36,660 nt of DNA from Rudaea sp. GTDB lineage: Bacteria; Pseudomonadota; Gammaproteobacteria; Xanthomonadales; Rhodanobacteraceae. The notes below the pieces were generated by a model. It searched no databases and was not told where the DNA came from. It saw only the letters and a list, made by a program, of their open reading frames with translations. The stretch covers positions 1-36,660 of the forward strand of contig JANWJJ010000033.1 of the NCBI GenBank assembly GCA_025451955.1. Reading direction: 5' to 3'. Positions 16,178-24,486 of the stretch are shown piece after piece. Numbering within the stretch: the stretch's first letter is position 1; each line of letters begins with the position of its first letter. Both the position numbers and the translations under genes were made by a program.

Positions 16178-16203
16178 GGTGTTATACTAAACTATATCAC
16201 CAA
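16178..16203. promoter_or_regulatory. Palindrome upstream of the RND operon, likely operator
   Basis: 26-bp imperfect palindrome TGGTG-TTATA-CTAAAC-TATAT-CACCA: the outer five bases are perfectly paired and TATA/TATA is symmetric inside. It lies 31 bases before the adaptor start codon, and on the minus strand contains TATAAC- and TATAGT-like -10 elements. A dimeric repressor binding here would cover the promoter. No regulator gene is adjacent. It shares the 10-mer TACTAAACTA with the nfuA upstream palindrome (17873-17897, minus strand). Confidence 0.5.
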
Positions 16204-16446
16204 AATACTCAAGTCCAATTTCTGGACCGTAGTGTGCGCATAAACGCTATTCGCGACGAGAGCCGGTAGTCATGGATACCACACACAAAATAGGGAGTCG
16301 TAGCACATTGGATGCCGGCCAGGCGTCCTTGGTTGCAAGCACGAATGTGTAAAACGCGTCAGCCAGCCGATCTGGCGATGCGGCCGAACTCCACGTTATA
16401 CTTCACAGGTTGACTGCCCACTATTCTGGATCGCCGGATCTGACTC
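16204..16446. other. Spacer between RND operon and cytochrome genes
   Basis: I see no gene here. There is a small inverted repeat GTCCA-ATTTC-TGGAC (16214-16228). A possible -10 element TATACT for the cytochrome genes occurs near 16396, without a clear -35 box. Confidence 0.4.
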
Positions 16447-16794
16447 ATGCTAAGAATTCTGCCTGTCCGTTTTGCAACCGCCGCTGTATTCGTCGCTTGT
16501 TCATTTTTTGTTGTGACCGCGTTCGCTGCCGATTCCGACAAGGGCGACGCGAAGGTCGGGCGCTCGCTGGTCTATACCTGCGGCGGCTGTCATGGCGTCA
16601 CCGGCTACAAGAATGCGTATCCGAACTATCATGTTCCACGTATCGGCGGCCAGAATTACGACTACCTGATCAGCGCGCTGACCGAATACAAGAAAGGCGA
16701 ACGCTCGCATCCGACCATGCGGGCGCAAGGCGAAAGCCTGTCCGACCAGGACATCCGCAATATCGCCGCCTATCTTTCCAGTCTGACGCCGTAA
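16447..16794 (+). CDS. Class I c-type cytochrome, periplasmic
   Basis: 115 residues: signal peptide (cleavage likely after AFA, residue 27) and one heme c motif C45-G-G-C-H49. The region after the heme site (VPRIGGQNYDYLISALTEYK) and the ERSHPTMRAQGESLSDQDI segment with a probable axial Met resemble one half of cytochrome c4 or a small c5/c4-like electron carrier. It would carry electrons in the periplasm between respiratory complexes. It lies 10 bases before a second, related cytochrome gene, and the pair looks like a split c4. Partner oxidoreductase not visible here. Confidence 0.9.
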   Translation: MLRILPVRFATAAVFVACSFFVVTAFAADSDKGDAKVGRSLVYTCGGCHGVTGYKNAYPNYHVPRIGGQNYDYLISALTEYKKGERSHPTMRAQGESLSDQDIRNIAAYLSSLTP

Positions 16795-16804
16795 GGAAGC
16801 GCCC

Positions 16805-17158
16805 ATGAAACTGACTCGAGTTCTCGCCCTGCTGGCCTGTGTGCTGGCGTTCAATGTCGTTGCCGCGGAAAGTGGCAGTGCCCCGGGGAAATCCGTAGAA
16901 GATCTGGCCAAGCCCTGCGCGGCCTGCCACGGCGCGGACGGCAATGCGACGGCGGCGATCTACCCGCGATTGGCCGGCCAGTATCACGATTATCTGGCGC
17001 AAGCCTTGAAGGAATACCGCGCCGGTACGCGCCAGAACGCGATCATGAGCGGGTTTGCCAAAACCCTGAGCGATACGGATATCAACTTGCTGTCACGTTA
17101 CTTCGCGGCGATGCCGAGCAAGCTTGACGATTTATCGCGCCACGAACAGGGCGATTGA
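16805..17158 (+). CDS. Class I c-type cytochrome, periplasmic (second of pair)
   Basis: 117 residues with signal peptide (cleavage likely after VAA, about residue 21) and heme motif C38-A-A-C-H42. GADGNATAAIYPRLAGQYHD and ALKEYRAGTRQNAIMSGFAK follow, the second holding the probable Met ligand, as in cytochrome c4 domains. It is related to the preceding gene and probably co-transcribed, AAGGAAG serving as ribosome-binding site. A hairpin GCGATCA-TCCC-TGATCGC (17171-17188) follows the stop but lacks a T-tract on either strand. Confidence 0.9.
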   Translation: MKLTRVLALLACVLAFNVVAAESGSAPGKSVEDLAKPCAACHGADGNATAAIYPRLAGQYHDYLAQALKEYRAGTRQNAIMSGFAKTLSDTDINLLSRYFAAMPSKLDDLSRHEQGD

Positions 17159-17251
17159 TGAGTTGCTTTTGCGATCATCCCTGATCGCGGATATCCGGTC
17201 TGATCGCAGAGATTCGGGCAGCGACTGTCTCTGGGCGCACTTCTCGATCGA

Positions 17252-17869
17252 TCAGCGTACCGCCGTTTTGCCCTCATGCCCGCGGTAATAAGGATTGTGT
17301 CCGCTGGCATGATCGGTGGCATCGCGAATTTCCCTGATTTCCGGCAAGCGTGAGCGCAAGGTGCGTTCGATACCTTGCTTCAAGGTTACGTCGGCCATAC
17401 CGCAGCCGTGACAGCCGCCACCAAAACGCAGCATCACGATACCGTCGGCGGTGATTTCCTCCAGCGCAACACGGCCGCCATGCGCCGCGATTTGCGGGTT
17501 GATCTCGCTATCGATCAGGTAGCGCACACGCTCGACCAGACTGGCATCGGCACCCGGCTCGATGCCCTTGAGTTTGGGCGCGCGCACGCTGAGCTGGCCG
17601 CCAGTGGCGTTGGCCTGATAATCGATTTCCGCCGAATCAAGATACGGCACGCTGGCGGCGTCGACATAGAGCGTGAAACCGGTGCAATCGACCGCCCATT
17701 CGTCGCCGGACAGGTCCGATGCTTCGCAGAATTCCAGCCGGCAATCGGCTTTCGGTGTTCCCGCATATACGGCCTGGATGCGTACTCCCAAGCCATCGAT
17801 GCCCTGCTGCTCGATCAGACGGCGGAAATGGGTCTGGGCATTGTCGGAAAGCGTAACCATGACATTCAT
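17252..17869 (-). CDS. nfuA: Fe/S biogenesis protein NfuA
   Basis: 205 residues. The N-terminal degenerate A-type carrier domain ([18 protein letters not shown]) is followed by a C-terminal Nfu domain with [20 protein letters not shown] and the cluster-binding [18 protein letters not shown] (CxxC). NfuA receives 4Fe-4S clusters and passes them to client apoproteins, especially under oxidative or iron stress. ATG 17867-17869 has AGGA just upstream; the second ATG, three codons on, matches the E. coli-like start. The upstream spacer, shared with divergent phhB, holds a perfect 9-bp inverted repeat that probably controls this gene. Confidence 0.94.
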   Translation of the reverse strand: MNVMVTLSDNAQTHFRRLIEQQGIDGLGVRIQAVYAGTPKADCRLEFCEASDLSGDEWAVDCTGFTLYVDAASVPYLDSAEIDYQANATGGQLSVRAPKLKGIEPGADASLVERVRYLIDSEINPQIAAHGGRVALEEITADGIVMLRFGGGCHGCGMADVTLKQGIERTLRSRLPEIREIRDATDHASGHNPYYRGHEGKTAVR

Positions 17870-17872
17870 CCT

Positions 17873-17897
17873 GTACTAAACAGGACTAGTTTAGTAC
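17873..17897. promoter_or_regulatory. 25-bp palindrome before nfuA, possible IscR-type operator
   Basis: Perfect inverted repeat GTACTAAAC (17873-17881) / GTTTAGTAC (17889-17897) with a 7-base spacer, ending 3 bases before the nfuA start codon. The total length of 25 bp and the partial fit (about 16 of 25 positions) to the type 1 IscR consensus suggest an Fe-S sensing regulator. The conserved G and C at positions 7 and 19 are A and T here. A TetR/MarR-type operator is the alternative. The palindrome itself is certain; the regulator is inference. Confidence 0.55.
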
Positions 17898-17929
17898 CAA
17901 ATCAAGCGCGGGTCACGGCGCGATGCGAT

Positions 17930-17938
17930 TGGTATACT
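17930..17938 (+). promoter_or_regulatory. Probable extended -10 promoter of phhB
   Basis: TGGTATACT gives a TGn extended -10 element with TATACT, about 25 bases before the start codon. No good -35 box is visible, as is usual for extended -10 promoters. GGAGG upstream of ATG 17963 is the ribosome-binding site. Confidence 0.5.
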
Positions 17939-17962
17939 TGACGCGTAATCCGGAGGCCCGCA

Positions 17963-18304
17963 ATGAAGATCAACGAACTGTGTGCGCAAACCTGCGCCGC
18001 GCTCAAAGGCAAGCCGCATCAAATCGCCGCAGTGCGCGCGCACGAATTGTTGGCCGTGTTGCCAGGTTGGGAGTTCGGCTCCGGGGAGGGCGATATCCGC
18101 AAGCAATTCAAGTTTCCGGATTTTGTCCACGCTCTCGCCTTCGTCAACGCGCTCGGCTGGATCGCGGAACAGCAGAACCATCACCCCGATCTTGAACTCG
18201 GCTGGGGCCGCGTTTTGGTGCGCTTTTCCACGCATGACGTCGGCGGTTTGTCGATGAACGATTTCATCTGCGCAGCGAAGGTCGAAGCGCTGTCCGGCAA
18301 CTGA
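17963..18304 (+). CDS. phhB: 4a-hydroxytetrahydrobiopterin dehydratase (pterin-4a-carbinolamine dehydratase)
   Basis: 113-residue cytoplasmic enzyme that dehydrates 4a-hydroxytetrahydrobiopterin, helping to regenerate the pterin cofactor of phenylalanine hydroxylase. The active-site signature EQQNHHPDLELGWGRVLVRF, followed by STHDVGGLSMNDF, is complete and the length is typical. ATG 17963 has GGAGG 6 bases upstream. The next gene starts 4 bases after its stop. The pterin 4a-carbinolamine dehydratase family also includes members of other function (DCoH, RuBisCO-associated proteins). No phhA is in the window. Confidence 0.94.
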   Translation: MKINELCAQTCAALKGKPHQIAAVRAHELLAVLPGWEFGSGEGDIRKQFKFPDFVHALAFVNALGWIAEQQNHHPDLELGWGRVLVRFSTHDVGGLSMNDFICAAKVEALSGN

Positions 18305-18308
18305 AAAC

Positions 18309-19916
18309 GTGCGCGCTACGCGATCCGTGCTGATGCGCGAATTATGTATCGTAATCGCGTTCGCTGCTGTGCTCGCGACAACGGTATGGTTGCTGTGTCG
18401 ACTGTCGCAATCGCAAACGACGGCCTACTTGAGCGATAGCGCGGCGCAGTCGCTCGCGCTCGCTGCAAGCGGTGATACGCCGTATCGCTGGCATTTTCAC
18501 AACCTGCAAGACATTGTTGCCGGGCGCGTATTTGGTGCGCAGAGTTTCTTTTTCCGCAACGATCGACTCGACATCGAATCCAGCGGCAGCGCGTTCGAGA
18601 TCGGATTGCCGCTGCCGCGCCCGCTGGATACGCAGCGTTTTCCACATTTACAAATTTCTACAACCGTCGACACATTCGCCGAGTTGCGTCTCGTCGTGCG
18701 CGAGCGTCTGGACGCGCCAGAACTTGTCAGTGCGCCGATTGCGCTGACGCCCAGGCACAGTGATTATTCACTTGATCTGATGAAACTGACATGGGCCGAA
18801 TCATCCGGCCCGGCTGCGCCGCCGAAACGCGCTGCGATGCTGCGTCTGCAAATCAGCCTTGCGGCGCATCGATCGCTGTATTTGCATGCCGCTGCACTCG
18901 AACGCGTAGATGGCGCTCAATCCGTCGATCTGGCGTCGCCGCATGTTGTCGCCTCCGGCACGATCGTGCTGCCCGGCATCACCGGTATTTATCGCCTGCC
19001 CGTTAACCCGAATGAGCAACCCAATATCGTCGCAAACATCGCGAAAAGTATAAATATCCCTTCCACGCCACTGATCCTGGTGCCACAGCATGGCCGCGTC
19101 GAGCAGCAACTGCGCCTGCGCGATGCCATTCTCAGCGCAATGCCGGCGGCGATTCCAATTCCAGCCAGCGCCGTGGAGGCAACTTTCGCACAGGCGCGCG
19201 CAAAACTTGCGCAGGCTGCGTCGTCGCCGGTATCGGAATCGCTGTCGCTGCGCTGGATTGCGCTCGGCATCATCGTCGTCATCCTGATCGTTGTCCGCCT
19301 GCGTCCACCGGCGAATCCGCGACTGCGGGCGTTGGTCGAAATCGCGCTGGTCATGGCCGCGCCGTTGTGGCTGATCGTGGGTGGACATTTCGACGGCAAC
19401 CCGGATTCGTGGCAATTGGGTTTGATTGGTTTCGTCCTGCTCTACGCAATCAGTCTCTCGTTTCCGCGCAGCTGGCGCTGGAATGGCAGTGCACGTGCGT
19501 GGCTGCTCGCGGCAGCGGTGGTCGCGCTCGCGGCGATCATCGGATGGATCGGACACGACCCGAACATGCCGCTGCGGTCGATCGACAGCGGTCATATCGC
19601 ACGCTATCTGGCATGGGCGCTGTTGCAGCAATATCTGGTTTGTGCGATCTGCACCGAGCGCTGGCGCATCGTTACTGGCAATGCCGTGGTGGCGGTGTAT
19701 CTGGGGGCGCTCGGTTTCGCCCTGATGCATACGCCGAACGCGACCTTGATGCTGGCAACGCTGTGCGGCGGTGTTTGTTGGTGTGCTTTGTATTTGCGCG
19801 AACGCGCGCTATTGCCGCTCGCGGTTTCGCATGCAGCCAGCGCCCTGCTTCTGTTAGCGCTGTTGCAGCCGGATATCTTGCTTTCAGCCGAGGTCGGAAT
19901 CAGGTTTTTGCGTTGA
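18309..19916 (+). CDS. Membrane protein with degenerate CPBP (CAAX protease-like) domain
   Basis: 535 residues from GTG 18309; ATG 18333 (MRELCIVIAFAAVLATTVWL) is an equally good start. It has one N-terminal membrane segment, a periplasmic region of about 270 residues, then about eight membrane segments from residue 315 on. The last part shows the CPBP/ABI three-motif layout: WALLQQYLVCAICTERW (motif 1), GALGFALMHTP (F-x-x-x-H, motif 2) and LPLAVSHAASALL (motif 3). The catalytic Glu-Glu of motif 1 is Gln-Gln, so protease activity is doubtful. The periplasmic part is not recognised. It starts 4 bases after phhB and its 3' end overlaps convergent rluC by 17 bases. Confidence 0.72.
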   Translation: MRATRSVLMRELCIVIAFAAVLATTVWLLCRLSQSQTTAYLSDSAAQSLALAASGDTPYRWHFHNLQDIVAGRVFGAQSFFFRNDRLDIESSGSAFEIGLPLPRPLDTQRFPHLQISTTVDTFAELRLVVRERLDAPELVSAPIALTPRHSDYSLDLMKLTWAESSGPAAPPKRAAMLRLQISLAAHRSLYLHAAALERVDGAQSVDLASPHVVASGTIVLPGITGIYRLPVNPNEQPNIVANIAKSINIPSTPLILVPQHGRVEQQLRLRDAILSAMPAAIPIPASAVEATFAQARAKLAQAASSPVSESLSLRWIALGIIVVILIVVRLRPPANPRLRALVEIALVMAAPLWLIVGGHFDGNPDSWQLGLIGFVLLYAISLSFPRSWRWNGSARAWLLAAAVVALAAIIGWIGHDPNMPLRSIDSGHIARYLAWALLQQYLVCAICTERWRIVTGNAVVAVYLGALGFALMHTPNATLMLATLCGGVCWCALYLRERALLPLAVSHAASALLLLALLQPDILLSAEVGIRFLR

Positions 19917-20931
19917 CGCGGCTCCCCGGCAACGTATCTAGCACCGCGGCAAGCTCGGTAGCCAGCGGCGCGGAAAAACTAAAGGTTTTTCCGCTCAACG
20001 TGAATTCGAATCGTGCGGCGTGCAGGAATAGCCGGCGCAATCCGGATTTGCGTAGCAACTGGTTACACTCTCGCGTCCCGTATTTTTCGTCACCTGCGAC
20101 CGGATGTCCGACGTGCTGGCTGTGCACGCGAATCTGGTGCGTGCGTCCGGTATACAAGGTCACTTCTGCGAAACTTGCGGCATCGTATACTTCGATTACG
20201 CGGAATGCCGTCAACGCTGGTTTGCCGTCGTCGCTCACACGCACCTTGCGCTCGCCGCCCTGCAGAATGGATTTGCGCAGCGGCGCGTTGACCTCGAACT
20301 TCGCGCGCGGCGGATGCCCGCACAGCAGTGCCAGATATTGCTTGGTGATTTCGCCGTCGCGGATCAGCGCCTGCAATGCGGTCAATGCGGCGCGTTTGCG
20401 CGCAAACACCAGCGCGCCGCTGGTATCGCGATCCAGTCGATGCGCCAATTCCAGGGTGTCGCCGGGCCGCGCTGCGCGCAACAGCTCGATCGCACCGAAA
20501 TCGATGCCGCTGCCACCGTGACTGGCGACGCCGGAAGGTTTGTCCAGAACAAGAAAATCGCGATCCTCGAAAATGATCGCTTGCTCGATGCGCTGCAATT
20601 GCGTTCTGGATGGTGTTCCCACTTCGGCGGGAGTGGCGGTGCGCACTGGCGGAATGCGCACCTCGTCGCCGGCACCGACCCGCGTATCAGGCTTGGCGCG
20701 CTTGCCGTTGATCCGCACCTGACCGGTGCGCAAGATCCGGTAAATCAGGCTTTTCGGCACGCCCTTGAGTTGCCCGACCAGAAAGTTGTCGATGCGCTGA
20801 CCGTCGCGATCCTCGGCAACGCTGACCATGCGCACGCCGGAACTTGGCGGTGCCGGACTTGGCCGTTCCGAACTTGGCAGTCCCGGTCTTGAGCCGGGTT
20901 GTCGAATATTCATCGAAGTTCGCGCCGCCAT
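19900..20931 (-). CDS. rluC: 23S rRNA pseudouridine synthase RluC
   Basis: RluA-family pseudouridine synthase. An S4 RNA-binding domain (QRIDNFLVGQLKGVPKSLIY, RTGQVRINGKRAKPDTRV) is followed by the catalytic domain with AHRLDRDTSGALVFARK, whose first Asp after HRL is the nucleophile, and LYTGRTHQIRVHSQH. In E. coli RluC modifies 23S rRNA at 955, 2504 and 2580. The similarity to RluC starts at ATG 20829 (MVSVAEDRDGQRIDNF, giving 309 aa; E. coli RluC has 319). ATG 20931 and ATG 20913 would add 34 or 28 low-complexity residues encoded partly by a 15-bp tandem repeat. No candidate has a clear ribosome-binding site, so the start is uncertain. Divergent from rne, the usual gammaproteobacterial arrangement. 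Confidence 0.92.
   Translation of the reverse strand: MAARTSMNIRQPGSRPGLPSSERPSPAPPSSGVRMVSVAEDRDGQRIDNFLVGQLKGVPKSLIYRILRTGQVRINGKRAKPDTRVGAGDEVRIPPVRTATPAEVGTPSRTQLQRIEQAIIFEDRDFLVLDKPSGVASHGGSGIDFGAIELLRAARPGDTLELAHRLDRDTSGALVFARKRAALTALQALIRDGEITKQYLALLCGHPPRAKFEVNAPLRKSILQGGERKVRVSDDGKPALTAFRVIEVYDAASFAEVTLYTGRTHQIRVHSQHVGHPVAGDEKYGTRECNQLLRKSGLRRLFLHAARFEFTLSGKTFSFSAPLATELAAVLDTLPGSRVNAKT
20837..20896 (+). repeat. 15-bp tandem repeat, four degenerate units
   Basis: Four consecutive 15-bp units (20837-20851, 20852-20866, 20867-20881, 20882-20896) share the core CTTGGC or CTTGAG; units 1-3 match one another at 11 or more positions. They lie in the possible 5' extension of rluC, in a multiple of three, and in the rluC-rne spacer if the shorter rluC start is used. 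Confidence 0.7.
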
Positions 20932-21291
20932 TGGAAAAATTCAGGTTTGTGATAGACTCCGGTCGTGCATCGCGTCGAATCCGGCTGACGCTGGATTGAC
21001 GACGCATTCGACCCTACACCCGCAGGCGTCTGGCTGAAACTCCGGGAGGAGCCAGCCGGCCGTTGCGGTAATCGTAACGGTTCGAGTCGCGGATTGCCCG
21101 TTGCCTTTACGGTGAAGGGAGTCACGGCTGCATACAAGGGCACCCTTTGACAGCCTTGGCGCGAATGGTCGCGCCGGCAGAAACAAGCGCTCCCGTGGAT
21201 GCGTACCCAGCCCACGGTTTGCGCGAATCCGCCGCCAGCAATGGCGCGGAATCGCGACGACATCCCCGGTCGAGCGTACGAGGATATAAAA
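20932..21291 (+). promoter_or_regulatory. rne promoter region and long 5' leader
   Basis: 360 bases without a gene before rne. A possible promoter is TTGGAA (20931-20936) with TAGACT (20953-20958) at 16 bases. The following roughly 330 bases would be an untranslated leader with G/C-rich potential stems, for example CCGTT...AACGG near 21060-21080. In E. coli the rne leader folds into hairpins that bind RNase E and let it cleave its own mRNA; a similar role here is inference. The leader ends in GAGGATATAAAAATG, with GAGG as ribosome-binding site. Confidence 0.5.
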
Positions 21292-24200
21292 ATGAAGCGT
21301 ATGTTGATCAACGCGACTCAGCGTGAAGAGTTGCGCGTGGCCATCGTGGACGGCCAATCTTTGTACGATCTCGACATCGAGACGTCCGCCAAGGAACAGA
21401 AAAAGGCCAATATCTACAAGGGCCGCATTACCCGCGTCGAACAATCGCTGGAAGCCTGTTTCATCGATTACGGCGCCGACCGTCACGGCTTTCTGCCGAT
21501 GAAGGAAATCTCGCGAGACTACTTTCTGCCGGGCGTTGATCATAACAAGGCCGGCATCCGCGATCTGCTCAAGGAAGGTCAGGAACTGCTGGTTCAGGTC
21601 GAAAAGGAAGAACGCGGCAACAAGGGCGCCGCTCTGACCACGTTCATCTCGCTGGCCGGTCGCTATCTGGTGTTGATGCCGAACAATCCGCGCGCCGGCG
21701 GCGTGTCGCGTCGGATCGAAGGTGACGATCGCAGCAACCTCAAGGAAATCCTCGATCAGCTCAAGCTACCCGACGAAATGGGCCTGATCATCCGCACCGC
21801 CGGCATGGGCCGCGATGGCGAAGAATTGCAATGGGATCTGGATTACCTGCTGCAATTGTGGAAGGCGATTTCCGAAGCAGCCACATCACGCTCGGCGCCA
21901 TTCCTGATCTACCAGGAATCCAAACTCATCATCCGTGCGCTGCGCGACTATCTGCGCACCGATACCGGCGAGATCCTGATCGACAGCGAGGAACTCTACA
22001 ACGACGCGCGCGAATTCGTGCAGCAAGTCATGCCGCAGAATCTGCGCAAGCTGAAGTTGTATCAGGATACCGTTCCGCTGTTTTCGCGCTTCCAGATCGA
22101 AACCCAGATCGAGAACGCCTTCGACCGCGACGTGCGCCTGCCTTCCGGCGGTTCGATCGTGATCGACCAGACCGAAGCCTTGACCGCGATCGACATCAAT
22201 TCGTCGAAGGCGACCAAGGGCGCGGATATCGAAGACACCGCATTCAACACCAACTGCGAGGCGGCGGTGGAAATCGCGCGCCAGTTGCGCTTGCGCGATG
22301 CCGGCGGTTTGATCGTGATCGACTTCATCGACATGGACAGCCCGCGCCATCAGCGCGACGTCGAAGACAAACTCAAGGATGCGCTGCGCAGCGACCGCGC
22401 ACGTGTACAGATCGGCAGGATTTCACGGTTCGGCTTGCTCGAAATGTCGCGCCAGCGTCTGCGCCCGAGTCTGGGCGAATCCACCCAGAGCGTGTGTCCG
22501 CGCTGCGAAGGCCACGGTCGCATCCGCAGCGTCGAATCGTTGTCACTATCGGTATTGCGCCTGGTCGAAGAACATGCCATGAAGGAAAGCACCGGCCAGG
22601 TACTGGTACAGGTGCCAGCCGCGGTCGCGAATTTCCTGCTCAACGAAAAACGCAGCAGCGTGTCCGAAATCGAAACGCGGCACGAAGTGCCGGTCATCAT
22701 CGTCGCCGACGACAAACTTGAAACACCGCATTTTGAAATCCAGCGTATTCGTGCCACGGAAATCAGCGGCGATGCCAAGCCGAGCTACGAACGCTTGACC
22801 CCGGTCGTTGCCGCCGCCCTGCCGCAATTGGCCAAACCCGGCATCGAACCGGAAAAACCTCTGGTCAGCGGCGTCCTGCCCGCCAGCCCGGCGCCAATCA
22901 AAGCCGAGCGCGAGCAACCTGCAGCAGCCACCGAACCGAACTCCCGTCCGGGATTATTCGCCCGCATCCGGAGCTGGTTCAAATCCGCACCTGCGCCTGA
23001 GCGAAAAACGCCCGCGCGGACGACACGCGTTGCTACCTCATCAGCCAACAAGCCGCAGGCGAACGAACGACGTGGCAATGAATCCCGCCATCCGGTCAAG
23101 GGCGGCGATGGTCGCGGCCAGACAGCCGGACGCGGCCGTGATCGGTCGCGAACTGAAAACAAGCAACCTCGGCGCGAGCCACGAGCCGCGCAAAATGATC
23201 GCAGCGCAAGCGGCGAGCAACGGCAGAACGCGCAACCGGCGCGCAAGCTGCAGCCGTCCACAGCCGTCGCACTTGCTCCAACGAAAACCGCGAGCGAGCC
23301 GCCGCACTCCAGTCCGCTTGCCAGCATACCCGTCGTGGATAGCAACGCGGCGAGCAAGCCGGCAGCTGCAATCCCCGCATCTCCGGCCACGGACAATAAC
23401 AGCAGTGAGCACGATGCCACGCGCTCGCGCCGTCGCGGTCGCCGCGGTGGCCGCCGCCGCCGCCGCAACGAGGAAAAAGACGACGCGACTGCGTCACCGG
23501 AAACACTGGCATCCACGAGTGCGGCAATCGTATTTGATTTCGACGATGAGGATGCCGATCGCAACCATGCCGGTGAACAACGTCCCGCGCATGCGCCCGC
23601 AGCAATTGCCGCACCATCGGTTGCGGCTGTTCACGCCCCCACCGCGGTAGCGCCACCACCGGTCACACCTGCGCCTTCAGTACCGTCGCCTGCGGTTCCC
23701 GCCGCTGCGGCTCCGCAACCGATTGCATCGACGCAGACTCACGTTCCTGCGGCGAGCCCGATAATTGCGCCTCAGGTTCATGCACTCGTGACTCCGTCCC
23801 CGCTGCCGCCAAAACCGGCGCCGGCGCAACCCGCGCCAACACCAGCAGTTTCAGCGCCCGCTTCCGCGCCGATAAAACCGCCGATACCTGCTGCAGCGCC
23901 AATTCCTTCGCCGCCCGTTCAGTCGGCAGCACCAGCGATTGCGCCGCACCCTCAGGTGCCGACACCGGCGCCCGCAGCGCCACGCCCTGTCGCACCTGCG
24001 CCGTCGATGATGCCGACGATGCCGTTGCCGATTCCCTCGCGATTCGTGCCGCCGCCCGTGGTGATTACGCCCGCGCTGGCAGTACCGGAGCGCAAACCGG
24101 CTCTGTCAGCAGGAACCAGCGCCGAGTTGCCATTGCGCATGCCTGTCGATGTGGGATCAAAACCTGCGGCGCCGCCTGAGAATCGGCCCGCGACAGCACC

Positions 24201-24432
24201 GAGTATTGTGCTGCCAGCGTTGCCGCAGAGTTCCACACCTGCGCCACACGCCAATGCGACACCGTCGCCACAGCCAGTTTCACCACGCCCTGTTGCGCCG
24301 CCCGCTCCCGCCTTCGTGCCTCACGTGAGTGCGCCGCGTCCGCCAGAGCCAATCCGGCCTGCGAATCCGGCGCCGATGCCGGCGAACACCCCAGCGGTGG
24401 CGAAACCGCCGGCGGGTGATTCCGGGCAATAG
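21292..24432 (+). CDS. rne: Ribonuclease E
   Basis: Essential endoribonuclease for mRNA turnover and rRNA/tRNA processing, and scaffold of the degradosome at the inner membrane. 1046 residues from ATG 21292 ([20 protein letters not shown]). The S1 domain (about 35-125), RNase H-like and 5' sensor regions are followed by the DNase I-like catalytic part with D301 ([15 protein letters not shown]) and D344 ([16 protein letters not shown]). The zinc link C402-P-R-C405 joins subunits. After residue 530 the sequence is disordered: an amphipathic basic segment ([15 protein letters not shown], about 560, likely membrane-binding), an Arg-rich RNA-binding block ([16 protein letters not shown], about 715-730), then an extreme Pro/Ala-rich tail of about 270 residues. 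Partner-binding micro-sites cannot be identified by eye. The longer open frame from 21199 lacks family similarity. Confidence 0.97.
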   Translation: MKRMLINATQREELRVAIVDGQSLYDLDIETSAKEQKKANIYKGRITRVEQSLEACFIDYGADRHGFLPMKEISRDYFLPGVDHNKAGIRDLLKEGQELLVQVEKEERGNKGAALTTFISLAGRYLVLMPNNPRAGGVSRRIEGDDRSNLKEILDQLKLPDEMGLIIRTAGMGRDGEELQWDLDYLLQLWKAISEAATSRSAPFLIYQESKLIIRALRDYLRTDTGEILIDSEELYNDAREFVQQVMPQNLRKLKLYQDTVPLFSRFQIETQIENAFDRDVRLPSGGSIVIDQTEALTAIDINSSKATKGADIEDTAFNTNCEAAVEIARQLRLRDAGGLIVIDFIDMDSPRHQRDVEDKLKDALRSDRARVQIGRISRFGLLEMSRQRLRPSLGESTQSVCPRCEGHGRIRSVESLSLSVLRLVEEHAMKESTGQVLVQVPAAVANFLLNEKRSSVSEIETRHEVPVIIVADDKLETPHFEIQRIRATEISGDAKPSYERLTPVVAAALPQLAKPGIEPEKPLVSGVLPASPAPIKAEREQPAAATEPNSRPGLFARIRSWFKSAPAPERKTPARTTRVATSSANKPQANERRGNESRHPVKGGDGRGQTAGRGRDRSRTENKQPRREPRAAQNDRSASGEQRQNAQPARKLQPSTAVALAPTKTASEPPHSSPLASIPVVDSNAASKPAAAIPASPATDNNSSEHDATRSRRRGRRGGRRRRRNEEKDDATASPETLASTSAAIVFDFDDEDADRNHAGEQRPAHAPAAIAAPSVAAVHAPTAVAPPPVTPAPSVPSPAVPAAAAPQPIASTQTHVPAASPIIAPQVHALVTPSPLPPKPAPAQPAPTPAVSAPASAPIKPPIPAAAPIPSPPVQSAAPAIAPHPQVPTPAPAAPRPVAPAPSMMPTMPLPIPSRFVPPPVVITPALAVPERKPALSAGTSAELPLRMPVDVGSKPAAPPENRPATAPSIVLPALPQSSTPAPHANATPSPQPVSPRPVAPPAPAFVPHVSAPRPPEPIRPANPAPMPANTPAVAKPPAGDSGQ

Positions 24433-24457
24433 CGGTCTGGGCAGTAGATGTTGCGAT

Positions 24458-24482
24458 GACCGGCGGGCAATCGCCGCCGGTC
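24458..24482. terminator. Hairpin between convergent rne and uvrY
   Basis: Stem GACCGGCG (24458-24465) / CGCCGGTC (24475-24482) with a 9-base loop. The following bases on the plus strand are GCTTTC, so the U-tract is poor. It lies in the 54-base gap between the two convergent genes and may protect or end both transcripts. Confidence 0.45.
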
Positions 24483-24486
24483 GCTT

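Noticed and set aside
17171-17188. Hairpin after the second cytochrome gene as a terminator
   Set aside because: The 7-bp stem is real but no T-tract follows on either strand.
21199-21291. Longer RNase E start at 21199
   Set aside because: The family N-terminus begins at ATG 21292 with a GAGG ribosome-binding site.
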